Below are positions 44,445-55,145 of a stretch of 64,000 nucleotides of DNA, one piece after another. The notes below the pieces were generated by a model. That model searched no databases. It was not told where the DNA came from and was given only the letters and a program-made list of their open reading frames with translations. Source of the stretch: Tetrapyrgos nigripes. Lineage: Eukaryota > Basidiomycota > Agaricomycetes > Agaricales > Campanellaceae. The stretch is taken from NCBI GenBank assembly GCA_013368315.1, contig JAACJM010000048.1, positions 124,001-188,000 of the forward strand. The letters run 5' to 3'. Positions within the stretch are counted from its first letter, which is position 1; each line of letters opens with the position of its first letter. The translations under genes were made by a program, and so were the position numbers.

Positions 44445-46180
44445 GCAGGCGTTTGTAAATAAAAAGCAGGAAGTTCCTCTGCGACACCTCTTTTTATTCA
44501 CAATACTCCTATTGCTTTCTTGGATGAATACCCATATCACCATGATACCAATAGAGATCCAGATCCAAAAAATAAAAAATAAAGAGTAATAAAATTAAAA
44601 AAGATCTGATAGACTATTGGGAAAATAAGACTTTTGTGCAGCACTGGACATCAACAAATGATTTCAGGAATGCTCCAAAGGATCTTAAAAAGCAATGGGA
44701 AGAAGCTTGCCAGTATGAGATTGATCAATTGAAAAAACGAAATGTCTTTGAATTGGTAGATCTTCCTAAAGGTCGTAAACCAGTCAGATGTCGTTGGGTA
44801 TTCAATATTAAATCAAACAAGACAAAATGTGCACGACTTGTTGCAAAGGGTTTTTCCCAGACAGAAGGAATTGATTATAACAATGTATTCAGTCCAGTAG
44901 TCCACTTCGAAACGGTTAGACTGTTACTTGCCATTGCTGCTATAGAGAATTGGGAGATCAAGGCACTAGATGTCAAAAGTGCTTTTCTCTATGGACTTCT
45001 TGATGAAGAAATCTATATGACACAACCTGATGGCTTTGTTAGTCAGGACAGAAGCAAGGTTTGGAGGTTACGCAAGGCACTTTATGGTCTGAAACAAGCA
45101 AGCTTAGCCTGGTGGACTGAATGCACAAAGTATATGCAATCTTTAGGCTTTAAGCGCTTACATTCAGATGCCAGCGTATATATTTATTGTATAGATGGCA
45201 AAACCATAATAGCCATCATATATGTAGACGATGTGTTATGGATGGGTTCAGATTTGCAATTATTAAATAGATTGATGAATCAATTCATGGCTAAATGGGA
45301 ATCTCATGATCTCAGAGATGCAAAGGAATTTTTAGGCATGCACATAGAATGTGATTGAAAGAAGAGTATTCTTACTCTCGATCAAGAAGACTATTTAAAT
45401 AAAATCATCAAACGTTTTGGTGCTGAGAATATGAAGCACACAACAACGCCTATGCCACAGTCATATATTCCTTTAGCACATGATGGTAATGTTGATACCA
45501 AAGTTAGAACTCTGTTCCAACAAGTGATTGGCTCGATTCTTTATCTTATGCTTGGTACTCGACCTGATATAGCTTTTGCTGTTATCAAGTTATCAACATA
45601 TTCAGCAAATCCCTCTCCAGACCATCTAAAGAAAGCCATGTACATCATAAGATACTTGCTTTCTACAAAACATTATAGACTCATCTATGATGGATCTAAA
45701 TCTAGTGGTCTTATAGGTTTTTGTGATAGTGACTGGGCACAAGATAGAGATAATCGTCATTCACAGACTGGCTTTATATTTGAGCTTGCACAGGGCTCAG
45801 TCTGCTGGTCAAGTCGAAAACCAAAAACTGTTGCATTGTCCTCCACAGAAGCTGAGTACATGGCACTTTGTGAATGTGCGAAACAGGCTCTATGGATTAA
45901 AACTCTATTAAAGGAAGTTAATTTTAAATTAAATCATGTTCCTATTGTTGGTGACAATCAAGGCTTGATCTTTATTAGTCAAAATCCTATCACTGAATCA
46001 AGATTGAAGCATATTGATATACATTACCATTTTATACGAGAACTGATTCAAAGGTCTAAAAAGATCCAACTCTATTTTACTCCTGGAAACGAAAATCATG
46101 CAGATCTTCTAACAAAGAATCTCGGGCACATTAAGTTTCTTAAATTCCAAAATGAGTTAGGACTATTCTTTGATTCTTAA
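44445..46180 (+). pseudogene. Ty1/copia reverse transcriptase and RNase H, one stop
   Basis: Frame 44636-45358 holds the RT: WEEACQYEIDQLKKRNVFEL, ARLVAKGFSQTEGIDY, LDVKSAFLYGLLDEEIYM, ALYGLKQASLAWW and the catalytic box IIYVDDVLWMG. A TGA at 45356-45358 stands where the next frame continues directly (KKSILTLDQEDYLNKI), so one nonsense change separates RT from RNase H. The RNase H follows to 46180: TRPDIAFAV, GFCDSDWAQDRDNRHSQTG, LSSTEAEYMAL and HIDIHYHFIRE. All core motifs are present, so decay is recent. The 5' half of the element is lost and the integrase linker carries a solo LTR. No full protein can be made. Confidence 0.9.
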
Positions 46181-46316
46181 ATATGCTTATGGGTTGGAAA
46201 CAACTGTCAAGATTTTCAGAGTGGATACTACTCGCATTCCATTATGTTTATGCTCATGCAAGAATCATTTAATCCTTGATGTGTGCTTACAATGCTGCAC
46301 TTAAGTCCGCATTTAA

Positions 46317-46328
46317 AGTGAGGGGGAG
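46317..46328 (+). promoter_or_regulatory. Copia polypurine tract
   Basis: AGTGAGGGGGAG lies immediately before the TGTTGAAAT start of the LTR, the expected plus-strand primer position. Confidence 0.75.
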
Positions 46329-46817
46329 TGTTGAAATATATACCTTCCATGTATAGTAACTATGATTCTATATGGAGTTATTATGAAACTTCTACGTAGC
46401 TATAAGTATGCTAGTCCTCCAGGACATTCTCTGGACATTACTCTTATCTTCTACTATGTAGTGATATCTCTGTAGATAGCAATATGGCCAATGGCAATAT
46501 CCTCTTAGTCTCTAGGTATGTCCATGGACAATGTAGATATTAGTAATTACATGCTCTTTATTTAGTATAAAAGCTCTCTGTAAAGTCGTAGTTACTACAG
46601 AACAGCATCCAGTTCTATCTGCTCTACAAGCAACTCGTATCTAAGCTCTACTAGCTTTCTACTCAGCACTCTATTTGGTGAGCTCTACTGACTGGTCACC
46701 CTATGCTGAATATTTGCTGCTTCATTACCTCCTCCTCCACTTCGAGGTTATGGGATGTATATAGGCCTCAGAAACACCCAGGTGAGAGTCTATGTACGTG
46801 TACTATGGTATTGAACA
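46329..46817 (+). repeat. Copia 3' LTR
   Basis: It begins TGTTGAAATATATACC and probably ends ..TTGAACA at 46817 (TG..CA). It contains a TATA box (TATAAAA, 46566-46572) and downstream short CTCTACT-like repeats typical of the R region. No 5' LTR partner is in the window, so the right end is inferred. Confidence 0.65.
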
Positions 46818-47560
46818 GGTGTAAGTAAATTAGTATGAAAATTTGATAGTATATTACTCCAAGACGCGTACGGACGCGTCGATGCCTGATTACATAATAC
46901 ATTTTGGTGAGCTTTGCGTGTCCATCTTTATCGCTCAATGGCTTCTCGAGACTCCCAGCCGATTCAGGCATCATTCTTTGCGGGCGTCTAAATGGATGTA
47001 CAATAAGAAATTTCGTTTCTGTAATATTTTAATGGTTATTATTGGCCTGAAGTATAGATTCCTATGTACAAAATACAGATTTTTTATTGTAGCAAGATTG
47101 CGGTATACTCAAGACATTTTTTCATGAAGAGCCGGAGATGTCCCATGAGCAGACGAAAAAGCTATTGAGCATCGCGGGTTTGCGATAGGGGTTTTCTGAT
47201 GGGAAGCTTAGTAAGCGTCCGCGCTGCTTTTGCCCACCACCACTGCTTTGTCGTGGTCGTGTCACGGCACTGGCAGATCAGTCACGTGGAATCTAGTAAA
47301 CTTGTCCCCAATGTCCACCACCTTGACTTACCGCTTTTTCTTCTGACGGGTGCTCCTCCATTACCAGTATTAAACCAATTCTAACTGTACTTTCTGAAGA
47401 GCTATGGAGTCTACTTTGCTCGGGCTTGACTCGGACTGAGCTACCAATTGCTTAAGTACTATCGCCGATCGGGTGGGTAACTTCCATTGAACTTTTCTAT
47501 CTGAGTCATCTATAGATAGTAAACGCCCAATATCCTATCCTCTGCGGCCGGTTATTTTCA
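46818..47560. other. Intergenic; duplicated upstream region begins about 47249
   Basis: No gene is visible. From about 47249 (TCACGGCA, then AGTCACGTGGAAT) the sequence matches 54149 onward, the region upstream of the second P450. The empty site for a MITE found in the other copy lies at about 47425-47427. Confidence 0.5.
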
Positions 47561-47720
47561 GAGCGGCTTTTGCCAGAAGAGGTACAGTATGATAATACAG
47601 GTCCAGAGAATGTATCTCTGACAGGATAGGTTATATTTCAGAGCGGCTTTTGCCAGAAGAGGTACAGTATGATAATACAGGTCCAGAGAATGTATCTCTG
47701 ACAGGATAGGTTATATTTCA
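47561..47720 (+). repeat. Perfect 80-bp tandem duplication upstream of P450 copy A
   Basis: 47561-47640 and 47641-47720 are identical. The paralogous upstream region of the second P450 (about 55020-55070) has one diverged unit, so the duplication came after the gene duplication. It lies about 100 bp before the start codon at 47819 and could alter promoter spacing. Confidence 0.95.
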
Positions 47721-47759
47721 ACCGCTGCTTCTATTCGTGCGTGCCTTTCCACGAACTGA

Positions 47760-47766
47760 TTTAAAG
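47760..47766 (+). promoter_or_regulatory. Altered TATA box of P450 copy A (TTTAAAG)
   Basis: The aligned position in copy B is TATAAAG (55107-55113), followed in both by GGGCC. The A-to-T change may weaken this promoter. Confidence 0.5.
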
Positions 47767-47818
47767 GGGCCTAACCTCTGATCATACCCAACCTCTGATA
47801 GGTCCCCTTATTTCCAGC

Positions 47819-50121
47819 ATGCTTGACTCGTACACCTGGGTGCAGATATTGGGCACCTTGCTGTCCGCTTGGGTTTTCTATGCTGTTCTGACAAAATTAA
47901 ATGGGATTCTCAGTGCTTTCGAGGATCTAAGGTAAGAGCTCTGATTCCTTGATCATCATTCACCCAAATTTATGGTTTCTGCCCGTAGTGACTGCCCCGG
48001 AAGAGGATTGCTATGGATCCATCCCTCTCATCCTATGAGTCAGCTTACTGCAGTCATCTATCCCTTCAAAGGCTGGATTGGACATTACTATGGGAACTTT
48101 GCTAGTGAGCCCCTCGCTATCCATCAAAGTCAGCACCGATACTCATATAAATCAGTGTACGCAAAATACCGAAGTGCCTGCATATCTTCAGTTTTGGTCC
48201 CCAAAGGAATTCCGATATTTTGGGTTGCAGACGCGCAGTCAATCCAAATTGTTTCCACTGACAAGACCGCTTTTGATAAGGAGATGGGCTTTGTGATGGT
48301 TATTTCGCCTCGAATCATCCAATAAGCTGACCTAGCCTAAACAGTACAGAAAAGGACGCGGTCCTAATATGATTGCCAGTCAAACCGCAGAATGGAAACG
48401 CCATAGAGTTATTTCTAACCCAGCTTTCAGCGAAGTGAGTACATGGTATCTTTCGCATCTACCACCTCATTTGAAACAAATTTGTGGTCATTTTTGGCAG
48501 TCTCTCAATGCCGTTGTATGGCAAGAAACTGCACGCGGTGTTGCCGGCTGGCTGACAGAGAAAGACCCTGGCACGGATTCTGAGTTTCCGATCCAGACCT
48601 TTCCTTCTTTCTCCAAGGTATGTTACCAAGGTCTTCACCCCATGAAAACTCCCTGATTACCAGGGTTTTAGCTCGCATTGTCCATCTTCGGTTGTGCAGG
48701 ATTCGGTCTGGCTGAGGGCTCAACTGACCAAGACAAATTGCTCAAGATCTTGCGAGCTGCTTTGCAGAATGGTGTTATAAGAGCGATCATCCCCGACTGG
48801 ATATTTTCTCTTACAAATAAAGTCTATATCCCCGTCATCTCTCCGTATCTCAGAGAGACACTCCGAGTCTACGACGATCTCGAGAGGATGTCTATGGAAG
48901 TTGCTTCCAACGCGCGTGCAGATGTGGTTGGGAAATCCAAGGTTATGGGTGCTAGTGGTGCTTTGTTACGGAATTTGGTCAAAGCCAATCTAGACGTCTA
49001 CGATAATGAAAAAGTTGAGGGGGATAGAATTGGGAATGCGTTGACTGACCGAGAGTTAATCTCGGACATGTTTGTGCGGCTTTCTCCCCTTTAATTCCTC
49101 AAAGACTCGCTGACTATGTGTTCTGCAGATGTTCTTTGCCGCAGGATACGGTAATCTACTCGTTTCCCAGATGTCCCCTCGAATAAGCTCAAAGTATCTC
49201 TTCTCATATCACAGAAACCACTGCAAATACTATGTCCTTCATATGTGCGGTGTTGGCACTTTATCCTGGTATACAGCAAAAGGTATTTGAGGAGACCAAG
49301 TCTATTTGGCCGAATGGTCCCCCTACTGACGTAGACGAGGCGGTAAGTGTCGCAACCATGTTTGGCTGGAATGATGGAGACTGACCATTGGGTATACGTT
49401 TTAGGACTACAAACAAACTTTCCCATCGCTGGTGCGCCATCTCAGCATTCCAAACGAATATCTTCCTCACTGAGCGCATGCGACATAATTCAATTTGTAG
49501 ATATACTGTGCAGCCGTATTCAGGGAAACGCTGAGACTATACCCCATAGTCTCGCGACTGGGACGCGTAGCGATCAAAGACACCGTTCTCAGATCCTATC
49601 GCCTGAGTGCAAGCGACGAACTTGAACCATTCGATGTCCGAATCAAAAAAGGAAGGGAAGTCGTTCTGGATTTTGCAGCCGTTCACAGGAATCGTGAGTG
49701 TCTGTCACTTACATACATACATACTCATCTTCTTCTCTTGAAAGCGGTGTACTGGGGAACGGATGCAGAAGAATTCAAGCCTGAGCGTTTCATTGACACA
49801 GATTCCTATCGTTGGCCTCGAGATGCATGTAAGTCTCTCGTTTTACTGACTTTTTTCATTGATATTGACAGTCTCCGTTTGACTTGTCGCCGCATAGTCC
49901 TGGCGTTCTCGGCAGGCCATCGAAATTGTATCGGTCAGAAATTTGCTCTGGCTGAAGGCGTATGCATACTAGCCCACATTGCCAGGGGATACCAGATTCT
50001 AGTCCCAAAGCACCTAAGGGATCAGTCATTTGAAGAGCAGAAAACGCATATGCTGAAATGGAGGCCCTTCATTACGAACTCGGTGATCAATCCTGAAGTC
50101 GTATTCTGTAGACGATCCTAA
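47819..50121 (+). CDS. Cytochrome P450 monooxygenase, copy A
   Basis: The start ATG (47819) opens a membrane anchor (LGTLLSAWVFYAVLT). About ten exons follow: LLWIHPSHPMSQLTAVIYP, AKYRSACISSVLVPKGIP, IASQTAEWKRHRVISNPAF. The I-helix FFAAGYETTANTMSF has the expected acid-Thr pair. The K-helix AAVFRETLRLYP has ExxR, the PERF-like motif is FKPERFIDTDSYRW, and the heme loop is FSAGHRNCIGQKFA. Compared with copy B, nine bases are missing after the exon start YRKG (B has GLEFYGPN), which keeps frame. The intron at about 48291-48347 begins GTGATG instead of GTGAGG, a weaker donor. If that intron is retained, stops follow. So the gene is either functional with a shortened loop or in early decay. It resembles fungal CYP63/CYP52-like group P450s; substrate unknown. 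Confidence 0.85.
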
Positions 50122-50483
50122 CACTACATGTATGATTCATTTACTTTCCGACGCAAGAAACTTTCTGCTTAGCATTTATCATTTTGAGCGAAATTTGTAT
50201 CAATTGAATTTTGATGAGTGGATGTGTGCATTTCATGACAGAGCCCTCGTTCTGGAATAAGTGTTCAAAGTGACTTTCCTTGGAGTGCCATGGTCTTTCG
50301 TCGGCGGTCGCTCGTGTGTCTATATGACCGAGGGACATCGGATCCGTGTAGGAGCAGTACTATTTTGCCCTCAACGTATTAGTCTTGTGCTTCTACTTAC
50401 ACTATCGATTTTGCCCAATCCTCCAGGACCACTGACTGCAGGGCTACACAAGGGTACTGAAAAACACCCTATTTGCATGTACA

Positions 50484-50603
50484 ATGGCTCCAGTAGGCGC
50501 AAAACTAAGCATGCAGCTGGTTGGTGCTATATTGTACAAAACCACAAGGCGTATGTGCCAACAACTGAGCGCAATGAGCCTCGACTTTGATTATCTCGAG
50601 TAA
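50484..50603 (+). pseudogene. Truncated copy of first exon of the F-box gene
   Basis: Reads MAPVGAKLSMQLVGAILYKT, then TRR, after which homology to the F-box gene at 57867 stops. A chance frame runs to a TAA at 50601-50603, giving 39 residues with no F-box. One codon (Gln) is deleted and Asp is replaced by Gly. It marks the right breakpoint of the duplication. Confidence 0.8.
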
Positions 50604-51067
50604 TTGACAGCCGACTTCCTTTCTGAGAACACGCTTCTTGATCACAAGGCCGCGTTCCTTCTTCCCTTCTTACTACATCAACCGAGTCTCGACCGTCTTT
50701 CCCTTACGTCCTTGCTTGGACGTGCAACTGTCCTGCAGTAGTAACTAGTACCTAGACTCAGAGAAATCGTCAGCGTGACCGCCTTGAGCGTCAAACTACT
50801 TCGCGTGTAGCCCGAAGGTCTCGACGGAGTAGCTATTCTATATACTAGGGGGCAGAGGAAGCTGACACACGATTCCCGACTTTTCGGGCTTTGTTAGTAA
50901 ACAATAAAGGCGCAACTTGCGCCTTTATTGTTTACTAACAGAGATCATATCACAGATACTTATAAAGCCCGAAAATCCGGCCATCCTGTCATCAGTATAG
51001 TACTGCAGTAATAAATAGGAGTAAGTCTTTGGCACTTTTCTAATCCATTCTTCAAAGCCTCTCAAAC
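50604..51067. other. Intergenic/promoter region of the NmrA-like gene
   Basis: This 464-bp stretch includes the palindrome at 50892-50940. No ORF is supported. The final 60 bases are pyrimidine-rich, with the start context CAAAC-ATG. Confidence 0.5.
50892..50940. repeat. Perfect 49-bp palindrome upstream of the NmrA-like gene
   Basis: Two 24-bp arms (left begins TGTTAGTAAACAATAAAGG) mirror each other exactly around a single C at 50916. A second, outer stem (TTTTCGGGCTTT at 50881-50892 with its inverse near 50965-50976) brackets it. It lies 128 bp before the start at 51068. It may be a cruciform-forming relic of a small MITE or a regulatory palindrome. Confidence 0.9.
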
Positions 51068-52613
51068 ATGGCTCCTCGAACCAAGATCCTCTTAACTGGT
51101 GCTACAGGCTACATCGGTGGCTCTATTCTAAACCGCTTCCTCGCCCGGCCTGATTTTCAATCTTCTTTCGATATTCGAGTCCTCGTTCGTTCTCCCGAGA
51201 AAGCACCCAAATTTGATGCTCTAGGATTCAAATCGATTGTTGGATCTCATACAGATGAAGAGGTCATGATTCAGGCCGTCTCTGAGGTGGATATAGTGGT
51301 TGGCGTAGTGAGTATTCCATTCTTTTCTGCTACTGGTATGAGTACATACTTTGATATTGATATCATTAAAATGCTTTTCATGATCACTAGACCGACTGTG
51401 ATAGTATACCTGCCGCAGAGTTGACTATCAAGGGCCTGAAGAAACACTTTGAAGAAACTGGTAAACAGGCGTTCTTCATACAGACGGTACGTCTCATAGA
51501 TCGGCTCAGTCAATGTCTTCAACTATCATTTACACTTGCTGACGTACTGCCTCTAATTTCAGTCCGGGGCAGGTAAATGCCCTTCAAACTTCATCTAAAG
51601 GCCACTGAAGTCTCACTGAATGGGAATGATTCTTCCTCCTAGGGGTCTATCTTCAGTTAACCGACAAAATGTCCGAAACGGACGTTATCTACGACGACGC
51701 AAACCCCGACCAGATTGAGACTCTTGCTCCAACCCAACCACATCGTAACGTTGACCTCAAGATACTTGATGCTGAAAAAGAAGGTAAGGTTCCTGTTCCG
51801 AATCATGATGCCCAGCATACTTCCTACATAAATCTCCACCGAAATTCATATCTCTAATTCTCTCTAACTTCTTCCAATAATACGGTATATACTGGCAGGT
51901 TTCTTCAAATCCTGCATCGTTCTTCCCACGCTGGTATATGGTGTAGCCACTGGCCCTCTCTTCGACTCTGGGTTATCCAATTCCCATTCTCTTCTCATTC
52001 CACTCATATCTCGCGCTGCTTTGGAGCGTCGCAGAGCGGGTATGATTGGGCAAGGAAAGAACGTTTGCCCTATTGTGGAGATTCATGAAGGTACGTGACC
52101 GGTCGATGGATGTGGCCAACCGGGCAGAAAATAACTTGAAAATGCTCGCCCCATCGTCTATTGTCATTTCTAGTCGCAGATTTCTACATAATCCTCATAG
52201 AAAAGTGCATCAAATCTCCCGACGCCGTTCCCCATGGACGCGAGGGCATATACAACCTCGAGAACGGGAACTGCACCTACTATGATTTGGCTGAAGCTAT
52301 CGGCAAGGCTCTCGTTGCGCTGGGCCGCGGGGATAATAGTACTCCTTTGACTTTCACCCCAGAAGAGGAGAAGAAGTACTTTGGAGTGCGTACCGGCCTT
52401 GTTTTGTTGTTTTGCTGTCGTGCTCACCAATGTTTTCTTCGACGCGTACTACTTGATCCTATACAGGCGTACGCCCCGTTGTTTGGAGCCGATTGCCGTT
52501 GTATAGCTACACGAGCTAGATCCTTTGGATGGGACCCCAAAATGACCACGGCGGATTTGCTTGGAGGTGTGCAGAAAGAAATCGAGATTTTGATTAAGAC
52601 TGGCAAGGCTTAG
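51068..52613 (+). CDS. NAD(P)-binding Rossmann protein, NmrA-like/atypical SDR
   Basis: The N-terminus is a classic dinucleotide-binding fold: KILLTGATGYIGGSIL (GxxGxxG) and IRVLVRSPEKAPKF. Exons continue TDCDSIPAAELTIKGLKKHF, AFFIQTSGAGVYLQLTD, VIYDDANPDQIETLAPTQPH, CIVLPTLVYGVATGPLFDSG and GNCTYYDLAEAIGKAL. The end is GWDPKMTTADLLGGVQKEIE. Introns at about 51310-51392, 51488-51560, 51575-51643, 51785-51898, 52091-52174 and 52386-52466. SDR-type YxxxK is not obvious, so the protein may be an NmrA-like redox sensor or a reductase acting on an unknown substrate. It sits between two P450 copies, which permits a metabolic link but does not prove one. It looks intact. Confidence 0.82.
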
Positions 52614-53175
52614 CTCAAACATTTTGTCTCCGGAGTGGATCCAGGCAAGATCCAGGCATCCTCTTCCTAAAGAGAGGAAATAAGATATTGATGTTTTTGC
52701 TGGAATTTATAGTACGAGCCCTATGTATAAGATGTAATTAGGCCAAAGTACTTTCTGGAATCCAATCGTAAGCCATTAGAAAACCAGAACATCTCATACA
52801 TTTAGGTAGATATCGAGAGCAGGAACTCAAACTTTCTAGTAGCAACACTTCTAGGAAGGTCTTCGTTGCGTCCTAGGGAGCTTGCCCATCATGTAGTTTG
52901 GAGGACTTGGATAGTGGATCGCTTGAATGAACAACAGCAAGGAACTGGCACTGAAAGTAGGACTGAAAGAGATGGTGAACTCGCACATATGAATAGGCTG
53001 AGTGGAATGTACGCATTAGGAGTGACGGGCGGAATGGTATAGTATGCTTAAAACTCTTGTTTGATATATCTCTGAAACCCAAAATGAGCCTATGGGTGAA
53101 ACCGCGTTAGAGAAAAATAAAAGAGGAGCGAACGCCCAAAAGAGAACGCACTTCCTCAATTTCCCTTCGTCTGTG
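52614..53175. other. Convergent intergenic, no gene seen
   Basis: This 562-bp stretch lies between the stops of two convergent genes and is mainly 3' UTR-like AT-rich DNA. A small minus-strand frame at 52873-53082 has no family signal. Confidence 0.4.
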
Positions 53176-54126
53176 TCACGCTTCCCTGACATCCTCTTCC
53201 TTCATCATATTTCGCTTACTTCGTTCCACCCTCTCTTCTTCTTCCAACTCTCTCAGGACCGCCTCACCCCAACCAGCGACGCCTCCTTCATTATACACCA
53301 CTTTGAGACGTTCTTCTGCTGCAGGCCAAGTCCATTCCATACTTCCGTTTGGTAATGACGAGGATGAGGTGACTGAGGCCGGCGACGGTGCGGATGACGA
53401 AGGTAGCGGGTCTTCATCGAGATGTGAGCGCTGTATACGGGCCGAGAGTGAAGGCATCTTCGTAACGACAAATTTGCGCATCCGGTCACGGAGTTCGTGA
53501 GGCAATTCTCGAGTCTAAAAGCAAAGATAGAGAAGAGGTGTTAGAACTAATGCAGAAAACCCACAGAACGGAGAACGCACATCATGGACACCCAGATAGC
53601 TCTTAACTCCCCAAAAAGCGGTCATTGCCCCAGCCGTCACAAAAAGAGTCGCGATACCGAACGCTTTAAGAGTATACAGCATTGGACTAAACTCCAAGTC
53701 ATTGGATCCTTGTGGGTTGCCGACTGACGTGGAAGAAGAAAGACCTGCATTACGCGTTGCAAAAGTAGATGCAAGCGTCGGTGACACGTCCGCAACCCGG
53801 GCAGACTGCCCTCCAGCCTGGACTGCGCCAAATGAGTCTGAGGCTGATGATGCCTGTACACGTCGAGGAGGTGCAGCATGTTTAAGTATCACCATTTGCT
53901 GTCTTCTCCGTAAAATTATGATACCTGGGACGAGTATGCTCGCGGCCACTGTCGTCACTGCGAGCTAGAAGTTGTCAGTCGTTGGCATCGCTCAAGAAAA
54001 ACGAGGACTCACTGAAGTAGCAAGCCATTGAGTTGGGATTTTTGGACTTGATTTTTCATTTTCAACTGGAGAAATTGCAGTGGACGATGGAGAAGAGTTC
54101 GAGCTCGTCGTCGACGAGGACGACAT
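53176..54126 (-). CDS. Small two-span membrane protein, TMEM242-like
   Basis: The start at 54124-54126 opens a Ser/Thr-rich head (SSSSTTSSNSSPSSTAIS), then exon 2 joins WLATS to LAVTTVAASILVPGIIIL, a first membrane span. A Ser/Ala-rich linker leads to ALKAFGIATLFVTAGAM and TAFWGVKSYLGVHD, the second span. The third exon gives TRELPHELRDRMRKFV and a charged tail ending KEEDVREA. The pair of spans followed by (K)xxLGVHxxxEFxxxMR resembles animal TMEM242, a mitochondrial inner-membrane protein linked to complex I and ATP synthase assembly. The match is short, so this is tentative. Introns are about 53519-53578 and 53965-54012. The gene reads away from P450 copy B. Confidence 0.6.
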
Positions 54127-54276
54127 TTCAATTTGTTGGTACTTTTTTTTTCGTGGACGCGTCACGGCAGTCCATGAGACAAGTCACGTGGAATTCATGC
54201 TTCCTTGTCCTCAACGTCCATCGTGTCAATGGCACCTAGGTCCTACTTCAACCGTATTCTACTCTGCTTGGGCTTA

Positions 54277-54457
54277 TTGCAGTTCCGAAAATAATGGGCT
54301 CACGAAACTCAAACTTTCGGTTTCGGTGGTGGTCATGGGTCCCGATCGTGGCCCCGAAGGCCTCTTGAAGCATGCCAGGCAGCGATCGGGATACCCGCAG
54401 AGCTGTTCCGAACCGAAAAGTTGAGTTTGGCGAAACCATTATTTTCGGAAATCGCAA
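54277..54457. mobile_element. 181-bp MITE, TA target site, empty site known
   Basis: Inverted ends of about 50 bp (TTGCAGTTCCGAAAATAATGG left; TTGCGATTTCCGAAAATAATGG right on the minus strand) continue through AAACTCAA and CTTTCGG. The element is bracketed by TA (54275-54276 and 54458-54459). Removing the element and one TA leaves GGGCTTAAATCGAAC, which aligns with GGGCTTGACTCGGAC at about 47422-47436 in duplicated copy A. TA duplication fits Tc1/mariner-type or related transposases. Confidence 0.82.
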
Positions 54458-55106
54458 TAAATCGAACTGAGGTACCAATTGCTTGCGATATCAACTGGGT
54501 AGCTTCCATTGAACTTTGCTATCCGGCGAGTCATCTACCTTGCATGTACCCAACACTGACTGTTACAATGAAGATTGCAAAATCAAAACCGATATATATC
54601 CCTCAAACCCGTACCGACTTTCAAATTTCACGGTTTAAACCCACCCTTTATCAATAACTTTAAGGCTCCGCTCATGTCATGGAGCATTTCGCGTAGCAAG
54701 ATTGTTTTTAGGCGTTTCGGGAAATAGACCGTTGGGACCCTGATCAGTGATCATGACGGACGTCGTAACTTGTCATCTGCTAGCTCTATGACTTCCTGCA
54801 GGTTCTGAAGCAAACTTGACCCTCAATGACGGTCATCATGACGAAGAGATTGTAGAACTTCCTCCTTCCCACCGACAGGACGCTCACCAGATACGTCAGT
54901 ACCATTGACGACGAGTTTGCCCAGAAGCTGGGGTCTCTCCTTGCCTCGTTCAGTCGCCAGACTCCTTTGGAGGACATTCGTGCCTCCCGAAATGTATGGG
55001 TTATGAAGAAGTCGACTGGAGTATGATATTAGTACAGTTCAAAGAATGCATAACTGACAGCTTGATTATATCTCGGCCGCTGCCGTCATTCTTTTCCAAA
55101 AGCTGA

Positions 55107-55113
55107 TATAAAG
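55107..55113 (+). promoter_or_regulatory. TATA box of P450 copy B
   Basis: TATAAAG, 33 bases before the start ATG, conserved in position but altered in copy A. So short a leader suggests transcription starts close to the ATG. Confidence 0.5.
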
Positions 55114-55145
55114 GGGCCGGCTAACCTCTCCTCAAGATGTCCAGC

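Larger units (their letters stand above)
47249..50551 (+). repeat. Segmental duplication, copy A (P450 plus truncated F-box start)
   Basis: Homologous along its length to 54149-57942: upstream DNA, a whole P450 gene, its 3' region (ACATGTATGATTC, then CGACGCAAGAAACTTTCT) and the first exon of an F-box gene. It ends inside that exon, so this copy is the derived one. Confidence 0.85.

Noticed and set aside
48280..48360. P450 copy A as a clear pseudogene because of stops after DKEMGF
   Set aside because: Alignment with copy B shows that this part is an intron in both; splicing restores the frame despite a weak donor.
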